DNA of 35,907 bases from Candidatus Dormiibacterota bacterium (GTDB lineage Bacteria > Chloroflexota > Dormibacteria > Aeolococcales > Aeolococcaceae). A program made the translations under genes and the position numbers. Below, one piece after another: positions 6,926 to 15,120 of the stretch (its first letter is position 1; each line of letters starts with the position of its first letter). The notes beneath the pieces are model-generated. The model did no database searches and was not told the DNA's origin. It saw only the letters and a list, made by a program, of their open reading frames with translations. The stretch covers positions 1 to 35,907 of the forward strand of contig PLZA01000074.1 of NCBI GenBank assembly GCA_003153505.1, written 5' to 3'.

Positions 6926-7996
6926 CTACTCCGCGCTGACGCTCGGGCGAGCGCTGCGCTGCGTCCTCGTCGCTCCTGCGACGGTCGACTCGCGCACGAT
7001 GAGATCGGGCGTGAAACGGACCCGGCGGCGGGTCGGCTCGTCGCTCTCGATCTGATCGAGCAGCAGCCGGGCGGCGACCGAGCCGAACTCGTGGATCGGT
7101 ACGTGCATCGTGGTCAATCCGGGGTTGACCCGGCTCGCGAGCGGGATGTCGTTGTAGCCGACGAGGGCGAGATCCTCCGGGATCCGGAAACCCCGCTGGC
7201 GCGCGACCTCGGCGGCGCCGATCGCCACCATGTCGGTCACCGCGAACACCGCCGTCGGCGGATCCGCGAGTGAGAGCAGACGTCTGATGCCCGATGCGCC
7301 ACTCTCCTCGGTGTAGCCGGCCTCGACGATCAGATCCGGGTCGGCGGCAAGGCCGGCGGCGCTGTGGGCGGCGAGATATCCGCGCCGGCGGAGCATGCCC
7401 GTGCTGACCGTGGACTTTCCGGCCAGATGCGCGATCCGGGTGTGTCCGAGACCAATGAGGTGCGCCGTGGCGAGCTGGCCACCGAGCAGATCGTCGGACC
7501 CGACGAATGGATCCTCGCCCTCGTCGCTGAAGCGGTTGACCAGGACATAGGGACCTTTCTGGCGGCGCAGCTCGCGGACGCTCGGATCCTTGAGGAAGCT
7601 GCTCGCGATGATCACTCCGTCGACGCGCCGAGCCTGAAGGCTCTGAAGATGCGACCGCTGGCGCTCGGGCAGACCGTCGGTGTTGCAGAGCAGCACGTTG
7701 AACCCACGCGGCGCCGCCGCGTCCTCCACCCCACGGAAGAGCGCCGCGAAGAACGGGTTGGTGACGTCCGGGATCACCACGGCGAGCACGTTGGTCTGGC
7801 GCATCTTCAGGCCGCGCGCGATCCCGTTGGGCTGGTAGCCCGTATCGCGCAGCAGGGCCTCGATGCGCGACCGGGTGGCGGTCGCGATGCGCAGGCCCGG
7901 GTCGTTGTTGGCCACGCGCGAGATCGTCGAGGGGTGGACGTTGGCGCGCGCCGCCAGCTCCTTGAGCGTCACCGGCATTTCCTTGGCCCTTGACAT
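6926..7996 (-). CDS. LacI-family transcriptional repressor
   Basis: 356 residues. The N-terminal helix-turn-helix and hinge are clear: MPVTLKELAARANVHPSTIS, RVANNDPGLRIATATRSRIE, then TGYQPNGIARGLKMRQTNVL. A periplasmic-binding-like effector domain follows (VLAVVIPDVTNPFFAALFRG, NRFSDEGEDPFVGSDDLLGG, GHTRIAHLAGKS, PTAVFAVTDMVAIGAAEVAR, LALVGYNDIPLASRVNPGLT). Length and order are normal. A start at 7978 (MPVTLK) with AAGGAA just upstream is as likely as 7996. The operon promoter's -35 overlaps the 7996 start codon, so the same operator probably autoregulates lacI. The gene sits between two matching operators. I infer that a catabolic intermediate or the imported substrate relieves repression. 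Confidence 0.94.
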   Translation of the reverse strand: MSRAKEMPVTLKELAARANVHPSTISRVANNDPGLRIATATRSRIEALLRDTGYQPNGIARGLKMRQTNVLAVVIPDVTNPFFAALFRGVEDAAAPRGFNVLLCNTDGLPERQRSHLQSLQARRVDGVIIASSFLKDPSVRELRRQKGPYVLVNRFSDEGEDPFVGSDDLLGGQLATAHLIGLGHTRIAHLAGKSTVSTGMLRRRGYLAAHSAAGLAADPDLIVEAGYTEESGASGIRRLLSLADPPTAVFAVTDMVAIGAAEVARQRGFRIPEDLALVGYNDIPLASRVNPGLTTMHVPIHEFGSVAARLLLDQIESDEPTRRRVRFTPDLIVRESTVAGATRTQRSARPSVSAE

Positions 7997-8019
7997 TGGT
8001 TTCGGCTGGGTTCTAGGCT
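7990..8019 (+). promoter_or_regulatory. Promoter of the importer/catabolic operon
   Basis: TTGACA (7990-7995), an 18-base spacer, then TAGGCT (8014-8019). It has the same -35 and spacer length as the dehydrogenase promoter. The -35 overlaps the lacI start at 7996. A LacI-type operator follows three bases downstream. Confidence 0.65.
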
Positions 8020-8022
8020 AGC

Positions 8023-8034
8023 GCAATCGTTTGT
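8023..8034. promoter_or_regulatory. LacI-family operator (imperfect) for the operon and lacI
   Basis: GCAATCGTTTGT keeps the central CG and the right half-site of the perfect operator at 6875, with two changed positions. It covers the predicted start of the operon transcript and lies just upstream of lacI, so it could repress both directions. Confidence 0.65.
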
Positions 8035-8076
8035 TCATCGGCAGACAGCTCGCCATGTCGCGAGCGGGGGACGAGC

Positions 8077-9312
8077 ATGCGGAAGCCAGTGTCGTTGGCC
8101 GTGACCGGGATCGTCTCATTGGGTGCGTTGAGTCTCGCCGCCTGCGGCAGCAGCAGCCCGAGCAGCAGCGGCTCTCCGCAGGCAGGCACGCCGATCACCA
8201 TCGGCGTCTCGGTGTCGCTCACCGGGGACTTCTCCGGCGACGGCAAGGCCCTCGTCCAGGGCTACGACCTCTGGGCGCAGGACGAGAACGCCAAGGGCGG
8301 CCTGCTCGGTCACCACGTGACCATGAAGTACGTCGATGACGCGAGCAGCACCACGCAGGTGGTCACCAACTACCAGAACCTGATCACCCAGGACAAGGTC
8401 GCGCTCGTCTTCGGTCCGTTCAGCAGCCTGCTCACCATTCCCGCGTCCACGGTCACCGACCGATTCGGTTACGCGTTCCCGGAGCCCGCCGGCGGCGGCC
8501 CGAGCGTCTTCAACCGGGGCATCCATTCGCTGTTCTTCGTGCAGCCGGCTCCCGTCGAGGACAACCTCGTGAGCTTCACGCAGTGGGTTCTCTCGCTCCC
8601 GGCGGCCCAGCGACCGGCGACTGCCGCATACTCGACCGAGGACGATCCCTTCACGCAGCCGCAGGTCGACAAGGCCCGCGCGCTCCTCGAGGCGGGCGGG
8701 GTCAGAACGGTCTCCTACAAGGTGTATCCGGCTGAGACCACCGACTTCACGCCGCTCGCTCAGCAGGTGATCAGCGCGAACGCGGACGTCGTCATTCTGG
8801 GAACGCAGGAGCCGGACGCCGTTGCGTTCATCAAGGCGTTCCAGCAGCAGCATTACAACCCCAAGGCGCTGGTCGAGACTGCCGGCCCCGACCAGGGCTC
8901 TGACTTTGCCACCAAGGTGGGGACCGCCAATACCGAGGGCGTGATGGTCCCCGCCGGCTGGTGGTCGAGCGCCAAGACGCCCTTCAACGCCACGTTCGTG
9001 AGCGAGTTCATCGCCAAGTACGGCGGCACCCCCGGCGACATTCCGAGCGATGCGCCTGAGGCATACAGCGTCGGCGAGGTCGTCGACCAGGCAGCGCAGA
9101 AGGCGCACAGCATCGCCAATTCGGCGCTCATCGCCGCACTGCACTCGGGGACCTTCCAGACCGTGCAGGGCCCGATGGCGTTCGATTCCCTCGGCAGGCC
9201 GAACGGCGCAAGCTTTCTCGTTCAGTGGCAGAACGGTCTGACAGTCCCGGTCTACCCGCCGTCAGCCGCCGTCGCTCAGCCGGAGTACCCCAAGCCCGCC
9301 TTCTCCGGGTGA
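8077..9312 (+). CDS. Branched-chain-type ABC importer substrate-binding lipoprotein
   Basis: 411 residues. A lipoprotein signal peptide is clear: positive start MRKPV, hydrophobic core, lipobox LSLAAC with the lipidated Cys at 23, then a Ser/Gly-rich linker. The mature domain is a type I periplasmic-binding fold of the LivJ/amide-binding group: ITIGVSVSLTGDFSGDGKAL, GYDLWAQDENAKGGLLGHHV, then VALVFGPFSSLLTIPA and YPAETTDFTPLAQQVISANA. Such proteins bind amino acids, amides, short-chain acids or aromatic compounds, so the family does not give the ligand. It is first in the operon with LivHMGF-type components. The first gene of such operons often determines substrate range; a structure with bound ligand would settle it. 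Confidence 0.92.
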   Translation: MRKPVSLAVTGIVSLGALSLAACGSSSPSSSGSPQAGTPITIGVSVSLTGDFSGDGKALVQGYDLWAQDENAKGGLLGHHVTMKYVDDASSTTQVVTNYQNLITQDKVALVFGPFSSLLTIPASTVTDRFGYAFPEPAGGGPSVFNRGIHSLFFVQPAPVEDNLVSFTQWVLSLPAAQRPATAAYSTEDDPFTQPQVDKARALLEAGGVRTVSYKVYPAETTDFTPLAQQVISANADVVILGTQEPDAVAFIKAFQQQHYNPKALVETAGPDQGSDFATKVGTANTEGVMVPAGWWSSAKTPFNATFVSEFIAKYGGTPGDIPSDAPEAYSVGEVVDQAAQKAHSIANSALIAALHSGTFQTVQGPMAFDSLGRPNGASFLVQWQNGLTVPVYPPSAAVAQPEYPKPAFSG

Positions 9313-9325
9313 CCGGGGGGCCGTC

Positions 9326-10201
9326 GTGACCCTGATCCTCGAAGCGGTCGTCTTCGGGATTCTCACCGGCGGCGTGTATGCACTGATGGCCTCGGGGCTG
9401 ACGTTGATCTTCGGCGTGATGCGGATCATCAACGTCGGCCATGGAGCCCTGGTGATCCTCGGCGCATACCTCAGTTTCGCCCTCCTTCGTTCGGCCAACA
9501 TCGATCCGTTCGTCAGCCTCGTGATCACGATGCCGGCGATGTTCCTCATCGGTGTCGTGCTCCAGGTCATCTTCATCCGGCCGCTCAAAGACGACCGTGA
9601 GGCGCTCTCGGTGTTGGTGACCTACGCGATCGCCCTCGGCATCGAGGGCCTGCTCGGGTATCTGTTCACCAACAACTTCGTGCAGCTGAACGCCTGGTAC
9701 GAGACGGCGTCCTTCGCCGTCTTCGGCTTTCATATCGCCTACGTCTATCTCTTCGGATTCGGCCTCTGCCTCGCGGTTCTCGGGGCGATCTTCGTCCTGC
9801 TCTACCGCACGACCTTCGGATCGGCGGTCCGCGCCACGATGCTGAACCGGACGGCGGCCCAGCTCGTCGGCGTCAACGTCGATCGCGTCTCGGCGATCGC
9901 CTTCGGGATCGGCGTGTCAACTGCCGCGGCGGGTGGTGTCATCTTCGGGATGACCAATGCCTTCAACCCGGGCAGCCACTATGACCTGATCTCGCGGCTG
10001 CTCACCATCATCGTTCTGGGGGGGCTCGGGAGCCTCCGCGGCGCGGTGATCGCGGCGGTCGCGATGCTGATCATCGAGGATGTGACCGCGGTGGTCATCT
10101 CGCCCGTCTGGGCAAGTTTCGCCTTCTTCCTCCTGCTCGTCATCGTCCTGGTGGTGCGCCCGCAGGGGCTCTACGGTATTCGCGTTCGAGAACGCATATG
10201 A
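9326..10201 (+). CDS. livH: ABC importer permease, LivH type
   Basis: 291 residues from GTG (MTLILEAVVFGILTGGVYAL), 13 bases after the binding-protein gene. Eight or so hydrophobic helices are present. Family signatures are SGLTLIFGVMRIINVGHGAL near residues 28-47, the cytoplasmic coupling region FGSAVRATMLNRTAAQLVGV, and LLTIIVLGGLGSLRGAVIAA near the C-terminus, where LivH proteins carry the conserved GGLGS loop. It forms the translocation pore with the LivM partner, whose gene overlaps this one by four bases (ATGA). The symbol reflects family membership; branched-chain amino acids need not be the cargo. Confidence 0.92.
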   Translation: MTLILEAVVFGILTGGVYALMASGLTLIFGVMRIINVGHGALVILGAYLSFALLRSANIDPFVSLVITMPAMFLIGVVLQVIFIRPLKDDREALSVLVTYAIALGIEGLLGYLFTNNFVQLNAWYETASFAVFGFHIAYVYLFGFGLCLAVLGAIFVLLYRTTFGSAVRATMLNRTAAQLVGVNVDRVSAIAFGIGVSTAAAGGVIFGMTNAFNPGSHYDLISRLLTIIVLGGLGSLRGAVIAAVAMLIIEDVTAVVISPVWASFAFFLLLVIVLVVRPQGLYGIRVRERI

Positions 10202-11031
10202 GCTCGCCGGCCCGGGTCCGCGCCGTCAAGCTGGGGGCACTGCTCATCGTGGCGGTGGTGGCGCTCCTGGTGCCCGTGTTCGAGACCGATCCCGCCACCG
10301 TCAACGTCGCGGTGTTCACCGCCATGTACGTCGGTCTCGCCACCGCGTGGAACATCATGGGCGGCTACACCGGTTACGTCTCGTTGGGACACGCCGCGTT
10401 CTTCGGGTTCGGCGCGTACGCCTTCGGTCTCGTGCTCGCGCATCTCGGCATCCAGGCCGGATACGAACCCTTTCTCTTCGTCCCGATCGCCGGAGCGCTC
10501 ACGGTGGTGCTCGCGCTGCTGATCGGCTGGATCGCGCTGCGCACCCGCGCGGCGACCTTCGTGATCGTGACCATCGCGATGATGTTCATGATCCAGTTGC
10601 TCGCCGAGAACCTCGTCGGGCTCACCGGTGGCGGTTCGGGGCTCAGCTTCCCCGTCCCGCCCTGGAGTGGCGACTTCTTCGACACCCCGTTCTACTACGC
10701 GATGCTCCTGATGGCGGCGATCTCCCTGGCCATCTCGTGGTGGATCCGGCGCTCGAAGTTCGGCCTCGGTTTGCTGGCGATCCGTGACGATGAGGACAAG
10801 GCGCTCGCGGTCGGCGTGCCGGCGCACACGTACAAGCTCACCGCGTTCGTCATCAGCGCCGGCCTCGTGGGCATGATCGGCGCCATCTACGGCTACTACG
10901 TCACCTACATCTATCCGCAGTACGCCATCGATCCGCTGGTCGGCATATCGCTCGTCCTGATGGTGTTTCTCGGCGGCCTCGGGACACTCTGGGGCCCGGT
11001 GCTCGGTGCGGTGATCCTCGAGCCGGCGTAG
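10198..11031 (+). CDS. livM: ABC importer permease, LivM type, ended by a premature TAG
   Basis: 277 residues before a TAG at 11029-11031. LivM signatures are present: ATAWNIMGGYTGYVSLGHAA near residues 48-67, FVIVTIAMMFMIQLLAENLV, SKFGLGLLAIRDDEDKALAV (the EAA-like coupling helix) and LMVFLGGLGTLWGPVLGAVI. The frame continues unchanged beyond the TAG for 70 more codons that encode the expected last helix and C-terminal tail. The stop replaces what is usually a polar residue just before that helix. Truncation would remove one membrane span and probably impair the importer. TAG ends many other genes here, so code reassignment is unlikely. A sequencing error, a nonsense mutation or readthrough remain possible. 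Confidence 0.85.
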   Translation: MSSPARVRAVKLGALLIVAVVALLVPVFETDPATVNVAVFTAMYVGLATAWNIMGGYTGYVSLGHAAFFGFGAYAFGLVLAHLGIQAGYEPFLFVPIAGALTVVLALLIGWIALRTRAATFVIVTIAMMFMIQLLAENLVGLTGGGSGLSFPVPPWSGDFFDTPFYYAMLLMAAISLAISWWIRRSKFGLGLLAIRDDEDKALAVGVPAHTYKLTAFVISAGLVGMIGAIYGYYVTYIYPQYAIDPLVGISLVLMVFLGGLGTLWGPVLGAVILEPA

Positions 11032-11244
11032 CTCTGGCTTGCGTACAACTTCGGCGCGAGCCGCCTGTATCTGGTGTTCTACGCAGCCGTCTTTCTCGTG
11101 GTCATCCTTCTGCTCCCACGCGGCATCGTTCCCTCGGTCGGCGACCTCGTGAAGCGCATCACAGCCCGGCGAGCGACCGGTCCCTCCGACACCGCGTCGA
11201 CGTCCAGCGGCACGCACCCCGTGGCAGGGGTTCAATCACCATGA
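11032..11244 (+). pseudogene. livM: Orphaned C-terminal part of the LivM reading frame after the amber codon
   Basis: Seventy codons in the same frame as livM, beginning LWLAYNFGASRLYLVFYAAV and then FLVVILLLPRGIVPSVGDLV. This is the final transmembrane helix and the PRGI(V) motif that ends LivM proteins. The frame closes with TGA overlapping the ATG of the ATPase gene (ATGA), the coupling expected of an intact livM-livG pair. No start codon or ribosome site of its own is evident. The strong conservation argues that the TAG is recent or an error. Confidence 0.8.
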
Positions 11245-11972
11245 GCCTGCTCGAAGTGGACGCCCTCTCCAAGCACTTCGGCGGTGTGACGGCGGTCGAT
11301 GGCTGCTCGCTGTCATTGCAGCTGGGGAGCATCACCGGGCTCATCGGGCCGAACGGATCCGGCAAGACCACCGTCTTCAACCTCATCACCGGATTCATCG
11401 CCAGAGACACCGGAGACGTGCGCTTCAAGGGTGAGTCGATCACCGGTCTTGGACCGAACCGGATCTACGGCCTCGGCATCGGCCGCACATTTCAGCTCGC
11501 GCGAATCTTCCCGCGGTTGACCGCACTCGAGAACATGCTGGTCCCGGTCCGTCGCTCCGGAGTGCGTGCGCTCTTCTCCCGAGGTCAGTGGCACGACGAG
11601 AAGGACCGCGCGATGGAGATGCTCGCGGCCATGGACATCAGTCACGTCGCCGGACTGCTCGGCGGCTCGCTCTCGTATGGTCAGCGCAAGCTGCTCGAAC
11701 TCGCCGCGGTGATGATGGCCCGACCGCAACTGGTCCTGCTCGACGAGCCGGCCGGCGGCGTCAACCCAGCGCTCGTCGAGCGGATCGGCGAGCACATCCT
11801 CGAGCTGAATCGGCAGGGCGTCAGCTTCCTCCTGGTCGAGCACAACATGCCGTTCGTGATGGGCCTGTGCCAGCAGATCGTCGTGTTGCACCGGGGAGCG
11901 GTGCTGGCCGAGGGCACGCCTGCCGAGATCCGCGGCAATCCAGCCGTGCTCGACGCGTATCTGGGGTCGTAG
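11241..11972 (+). CDS. livG: ABC importer ATPase, LivG type
   Basis: 243 residues. Complete nucleotide-binding domain: Walker A GLIGPNGSGKTTVFNLITGF, Q-loop region GIGRTFQLARIFPRLTALEN, ABC signature LSYGQRKLLELAAVMM, Walker B PQLVLLDEPAGGVNP, and switch histidine in LLVEHNMPFVMGL. The LivG hallmark F-Q-x-x-R-I-F is present. It pairs with the LivF-type ATPase whose ATG follows its stop directly. It hydrolyses ATP on the cytoplasmic side to drive import. All motifs are intact, which contrasts with the interrupted permease upstream. Confidence 0.94.
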   Translation: MSLLEVDALSKHFGGVTAVDGCSLSLQLGSITGLIGPNGSGKTTVFNLITGFIARDTGDVRFKGESITGLGPNRIYGLGIGRTFQLARIFPRLTALENMLVPVRRSGVRALFSRGQWHDEKDRAMEMLAAMDISHVAGLLGGSLSYGQRKLLELAAVMMARPQLVLLDEPAGGVNPALVERIGEHILELNRQGVSFLLVEHNMPFVMGLCQQIVVLHRGAVLAEGTPAEIRGNPAVLDAYLGS

Positions 11973-12692
11973 ATGAGCGCACTGCTCGAGCTTGACGGCG
12001 TGACCGCGGGGTATGGGGGTGGTGATGTCCTCCACGAGCTGACCCTCAGCGTCGATGAGGGCGGCATCACATGCGTCGTCGGACCCAACGGCGCCGGCAA
12101 GTCGACAATTCTCCGGCTGGTGAGTGGCCTGATCAAGCCACGTCTCGGCGGCGTGCGCTTTCATGGTGAGTCGATCACCGGGCTGACGCCGCGTCAGATC
12201 CTGCAACTCGGCATCGTCCAGGTTCCGCAGGAGCGCAGTCTCTTTCCAACCATGACGGTGTGGGAGAACGTGCGCATGGGTGCGTACACGCTGTCCGATC
12301 GAGCCCTGATGGAGCGCCGGATGCGCACCGTGTGCGAGACGTTCCCCATCGTGGCCGAGCGCCGGCACGAACGCGTCGCCGCACTCTCCGGCGGTCAGCA
12401 GAAGATCGTGGAGTTCGCGCGGGCACTCATGCTCGATCCGAAGCTGCTCGTGCTTGACGAACCGTCCATGGGCCTCGATCCGAAGACTCACACGGTCGTG
12501 TTCGACCTGATCCGCGACATGAACAGGGCAGGCAGGACCATCCTGCTTGTGGAACAGAACGCGCGCTCGGGACTCGGCCTTGCCAGCCACGGCGTCGTTC
12601 TCGAAAGCGGCCGGGTGCGCCTTGAGGGAACCGGGGCTGGCGTTCTCGGCAACGGCGAGATCGGACGCCTGTTCCTTGGAGCGCCGGTCTGA
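11973..12692 (+). CDS. livF: ABC importer ATPase, LivF type
   Basis: 239 residues beginning MSALLELDGVTAGYGGGDVL directly after the livG-type stop. Walker A is VVGPNGAGKSTILRLVSGLI, the Q-loop is GIVQVPQERSLFPTMTVWEN, the signature is LSGGQQKIVEFARALM, Walker B is PKLLVLDEPSMGLDP, and the H-loop position is LLVEQNARSGLGL. Gln in place of His (VEQN) is normal for LivF. Its stop overlaps the next ATG by one base, so transport and metabolism are encoded in one transcript. Length and motifs are typical. Confidence 0.94.
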   Translation: MSALLELDGVTAGYGGGDVLHELTLSVDEGGITCVVGPNGAGKSTILRLVSGLIKPRLGGVRFHGESITGLTPRQILQLGIVQVPQERSLFPTMTVWENVRMGAYTLSDRALMERRMRTVCETFPIVAERRHERVAALSGGQQKIVEFARALMLDPKLLVLDEPSMGLDPKTHTVVFDLIRDMNRAGRTILLVEQNARSGLGLASHGVVLESGRVRLEGTGAGVLGNGEIGRLFLGAPV

Positions 12693-13756
12693 TGGATTCC
12701 GAGATGAACCGCGTGCAGATCGCCGCGCATCATTGGCAGCCGCGATTCGTCGCCAACGGAATCGATGTCAACGACTTCGAGAACGTTCTGGCCAGAACCA
12801 CCGAGTGGGCGGACTGGGGCCTCAACTGGCACGAGATGGGCGGCGTGCACGAGGCGCTGGGACGCGAGGCCGAGCAGCACGGCCGCACCGTGTCTGCCAC
12901 GGCAGCCTACCAGCGAGCTGCGTGGTGCTACCACCTCGGCAAATTCCTGTGGTTCGAGGACCTCGCTCTCCACGCAACCCTGCGCGACCAGGCGGTCGCG
13001 GTCTACCGGCGAGCGCTGCCCCACCTCGACCCGCCCGCGGAACGGCTCGACATCCCATTCGAGGGGCATGTCATCCCCGGTCACCTGCGCCGCCCGAAAG
13101 GCGTGACAACGCCACCGCTCGTGCTCATCGTCCCCGGCCTCGACTCCTCGAAGGAGGAGATGTTCAGCATTGAGGATGAGTTCCTGCGCCGCGGGATGGC
13201 GACGCTCAGCATCGATGGTCCCGGGCAATCGGAGAACTCCGTCGAGTTCGCCATCCGTCCGAACTGGGAGACGGTGATCACGCCGGTGCTCGATCACCTA
13301 GCGAACATCGGGCTCGACGCCACCTTCGGGCTGATCGGATTGATGGGCATCAGCATGGGTGCCATCTACGGACCGCGTGCCGCGGCGCACGAGCCTCGCC
13401 TCAGTGCGGTCGTCGGCCTCGCCGGTCCGTACAATCTGGGGGAGTGCTGGGACGCGCTCAACCCACTGACGCGCGGCGGCTACGTCTTCTACACTAAGTC
13501 CGCCAACGAGGACGAGGCGAGGGATAAGGCATATGGACTCAACCTCGAGGGCATCCTGGACAAGGTGACGCAGCCGCTGCTCGTGATCCACGGCGCGCGC
13601 GACCGCCTCTTCCCGCCCGCACAGGCGGAACGAATCGCACGCGAGGCACCGAACGCCACCCTGCTCATGTACCCGGACGGCAATCACGTCTGCAACAACA
13701 TCGCCTACAAATACCGACCGGTGATGGCGGATTGGATGAGCGAGCAGCTCGGATAA
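12692..13756 (+). CDS. Alpha/beta hydrolase, FrsA / dihydroxypseudooxynicotine hydrolase-like
   Basis: 354 residues with an N-terminal helical domain (about 1-115, with TTEWADWGLNWHEMGGVHEA and ATAAYQRAAWCYHLGKFLWF) and a C-terminal alpha/beta-hydrolase domain. The nucleophile elbow is LMGISMGAIYG (Ser near 223), the acid is in VIHGARDRLFPPAQAE, and the histidine is in YPDGNHVC. The oxyanion region is LIVPGLDSSKEE. This two-domain layout is shared with the 2,6-dihydroxypseudooxynicotine C-C hydrolase of nicotine breakdown and with FrsA-type esterases. I infer cleavage of an acyl or beta-ketone-like bond in the imported compound. The exact bond is unknown. It overlaps the livF-type gene by one base. 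Confidence 0.88.
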   Translation: MDSEMNRVQIAAHHWQPRFVANGIDVNDFENVLARTTEWADWGLNWHEMGGVHEALGREAEQHGRTVSATAAYQRAAWCYHLGKFLWFEDLALHATLRDQAVAVYRRALPHLDPPAERLDIPFEGHVIPGHLRRPKGVTTPPLVLIVPGLDSSKEEMFSIEDEFLRRGMATLSIDGPGQSENSVEFAIRPNWETVITPVLDHLANIGLDATFGLIGLMGISMGAIYGPRAAAHEPRLSAVVGLAGPYNLGECWDALNPLTRGGYVFYTKSANEDEARDKAYGLNLEGILDKVTQPLLVIHGARDRLFPPAQAERIAREAPNATLLMYPDGNHVCNNIAYKYRPVMADWMSEQLG

Positions 13757-13829
13757 GGAACCGCACCGTCGAGACCGGGTGCCCCGCAACGCGCCGAAGT
13801 TCGACTGGTGCTCAAAGGAGATTGCTGTC

Positions 13830-15083
13830 ATGAGCCGCGATACCGCAAGCGGGGTCCCGCCGAGTCCTGGACGGATGAACGTCGATTTCGAGGAGCGCGT
13901 CGACTTCACCCGGTTGCGCGCCTACCGGCTGGCGCGCGCGCGCGCCGCACTCGACGCCTCCGAGCTCGGAGCTGTGCTCTTGTTCGACATCAACAACATC
14001 CGCTATGTCTCGGCGACGATGATCGGCGAGTGGGCCCGCGATAAGGTCGCGCGCTACGCACTGCTGACCCGCGCGGGAGAGCCGATCGTCTGGGACTTTG
14101 GATCGGCGGCCCGGCATCACCAGCTCTACGCGCCATGGATCCGGCCGGAGAACAGCCGCGCGGGCATGCTGGGCTTGCGCGGTGCGGTTGCGCCCGACGC
14201 GGGCCTGATCGCTCGCGCCGTGGCGGAGATCCGGTCGGAGCTCGCCGCCGCAGGGGTGGCGAACATGCCACTCGGTGTCGACATTGCTGAGACGCCGATG
14301 CTGCTCGAGCTGCTCAGGGTCGGCATCGACGTTCGCGATGCCCAGCAGGTCATGCTCGATGCACGGCTCATCAAGTCGCCCGACGAGATCGCGCTGCTCT
14401 CCACTGCGGCTGCGATGGTCGATGGTGTGTATCAGGACATTGCCGAGGCATTGAAGCCAGGGGTGCGCGAGAACGAGATTGTCGCGCTTGCCAACAAGCG
14501 CCTCTACGAGATGGGATCGGACGACGTGGAGGGGATCAACGCGGTCTCGGGGGAGCGTTGCAATCCCCATCCCCACAACTTCTCGGATCGCCTCATCCGG
14601 CCCGGTGACCAGGCGTATTTCGACATCATCCAGTCCTTCAACGGATATCGGACGTGCTACTACCGCACCTTCGCGGTCGGGCGTTCGACCCCCGCGCAGC
14701 GCGACGCGTACACGCGCGCCCGGGAATGGATCGACGCAGCCATCGAGCTGGTGCAGCCGGGGACCACCACGGATCAGATCGCCCGGCTCTGGCCGGAGGC
14801 GCCGGACTTCGGATTTCAGAACGAGATGGCCGCGTTCGGCCTGCAATTCGGACACGGGCTCGGCATGGGGCTGCACGAGCGGCCGATCATCTCCCGACTC
14901 AACTCGCTCGAGCATCCGATCGAGCTCCGCGAGGGGATGGTGTTCGCGCTCGAGACGTACTGCCCGGCCAGCGACGGCCAGTCGGCGGCGCGGATCGAGG
15001 AGGAGGTCGTGGTCACCTCGAGCGGCTGCTCGTTGCTGACCCTCTTCCCGGCAGAGGAGTTGTTTGTCACCAACAAGTACTAG
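13830..15083 (+). CDS. M24-family (creatinase/prolidase fold) hydrolase with a changed metal ligand
   Basis: 417 residues from MSRDTASGVPPSPGR; AAAGGAG lies upstream, so the longer frame from 13779 is rejected. Residues 25-180 form the creatinase N-terminal domain (AVLLFDINNIRYVSATMIGE), and 185-417 the pita-bread domain. Peptidases use Asp, Asp, His, Glu, Glu to bind two metals. Here the first Asp is D265 (AYFDIIQ), but the second position, normally in DITRTF, is C276 (GYRTCYYRTF). The remaining ligand-like residues H342, E375 and E390/391 are kept. I infer either an altered metal site or a metal-free hydrolase like creatinase or ectoine hydrolase, more likely a C-N bond hydrolase for the pathway substrate than a peptidase. 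Confidence 0.85.
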   Translation: MSRDTASGVPPSPGRMNVDFEERVDFTRLRAYRLARARAALDASELGAVLLFDINNIRYVSATMIGEWARDKVARYALLTRAGEPIVWDFGSAARHHQLYAPWIRPENSRAGMLGLRGAVAPDAGLIARAVAEIRSELAAAGVANMPLGVDIAETPMLLELLRVGIDVRDAQQVMLDARLIKSPDEIALLSTAAAMVDGVYQDIAEALKPGVRENEIVALANKRLYEMGSDDVEGINAVSGERCNPHPHNFSDRLIRPGDQAYFDIIQSFNGYRTCYYRTFAVGRSTPAQRDAYTRAREWIDAAIELVQPGTTTDQIARLWPEAPDFGFQNEMAAFGLQFGHGLGMGLHERPIISRLNSLEHPIELREGMVFALETYCPASDGQSAARIEEEVVVTSSGCSLLTLFPAEELFVTNKY

Positions 15084-15120
15084 CCGGCATGCACATGCGG
15101 TTCGAGAGGAGAGCAGAGCG

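Noticed and set aside
11029..11031. TAG as a sense codon
   Set aside because: TAG is used as a normal stop for the genes ending at 1751, 11972, 15083, 18601, 22206 and others, so genome-wide recoding is unlikely.
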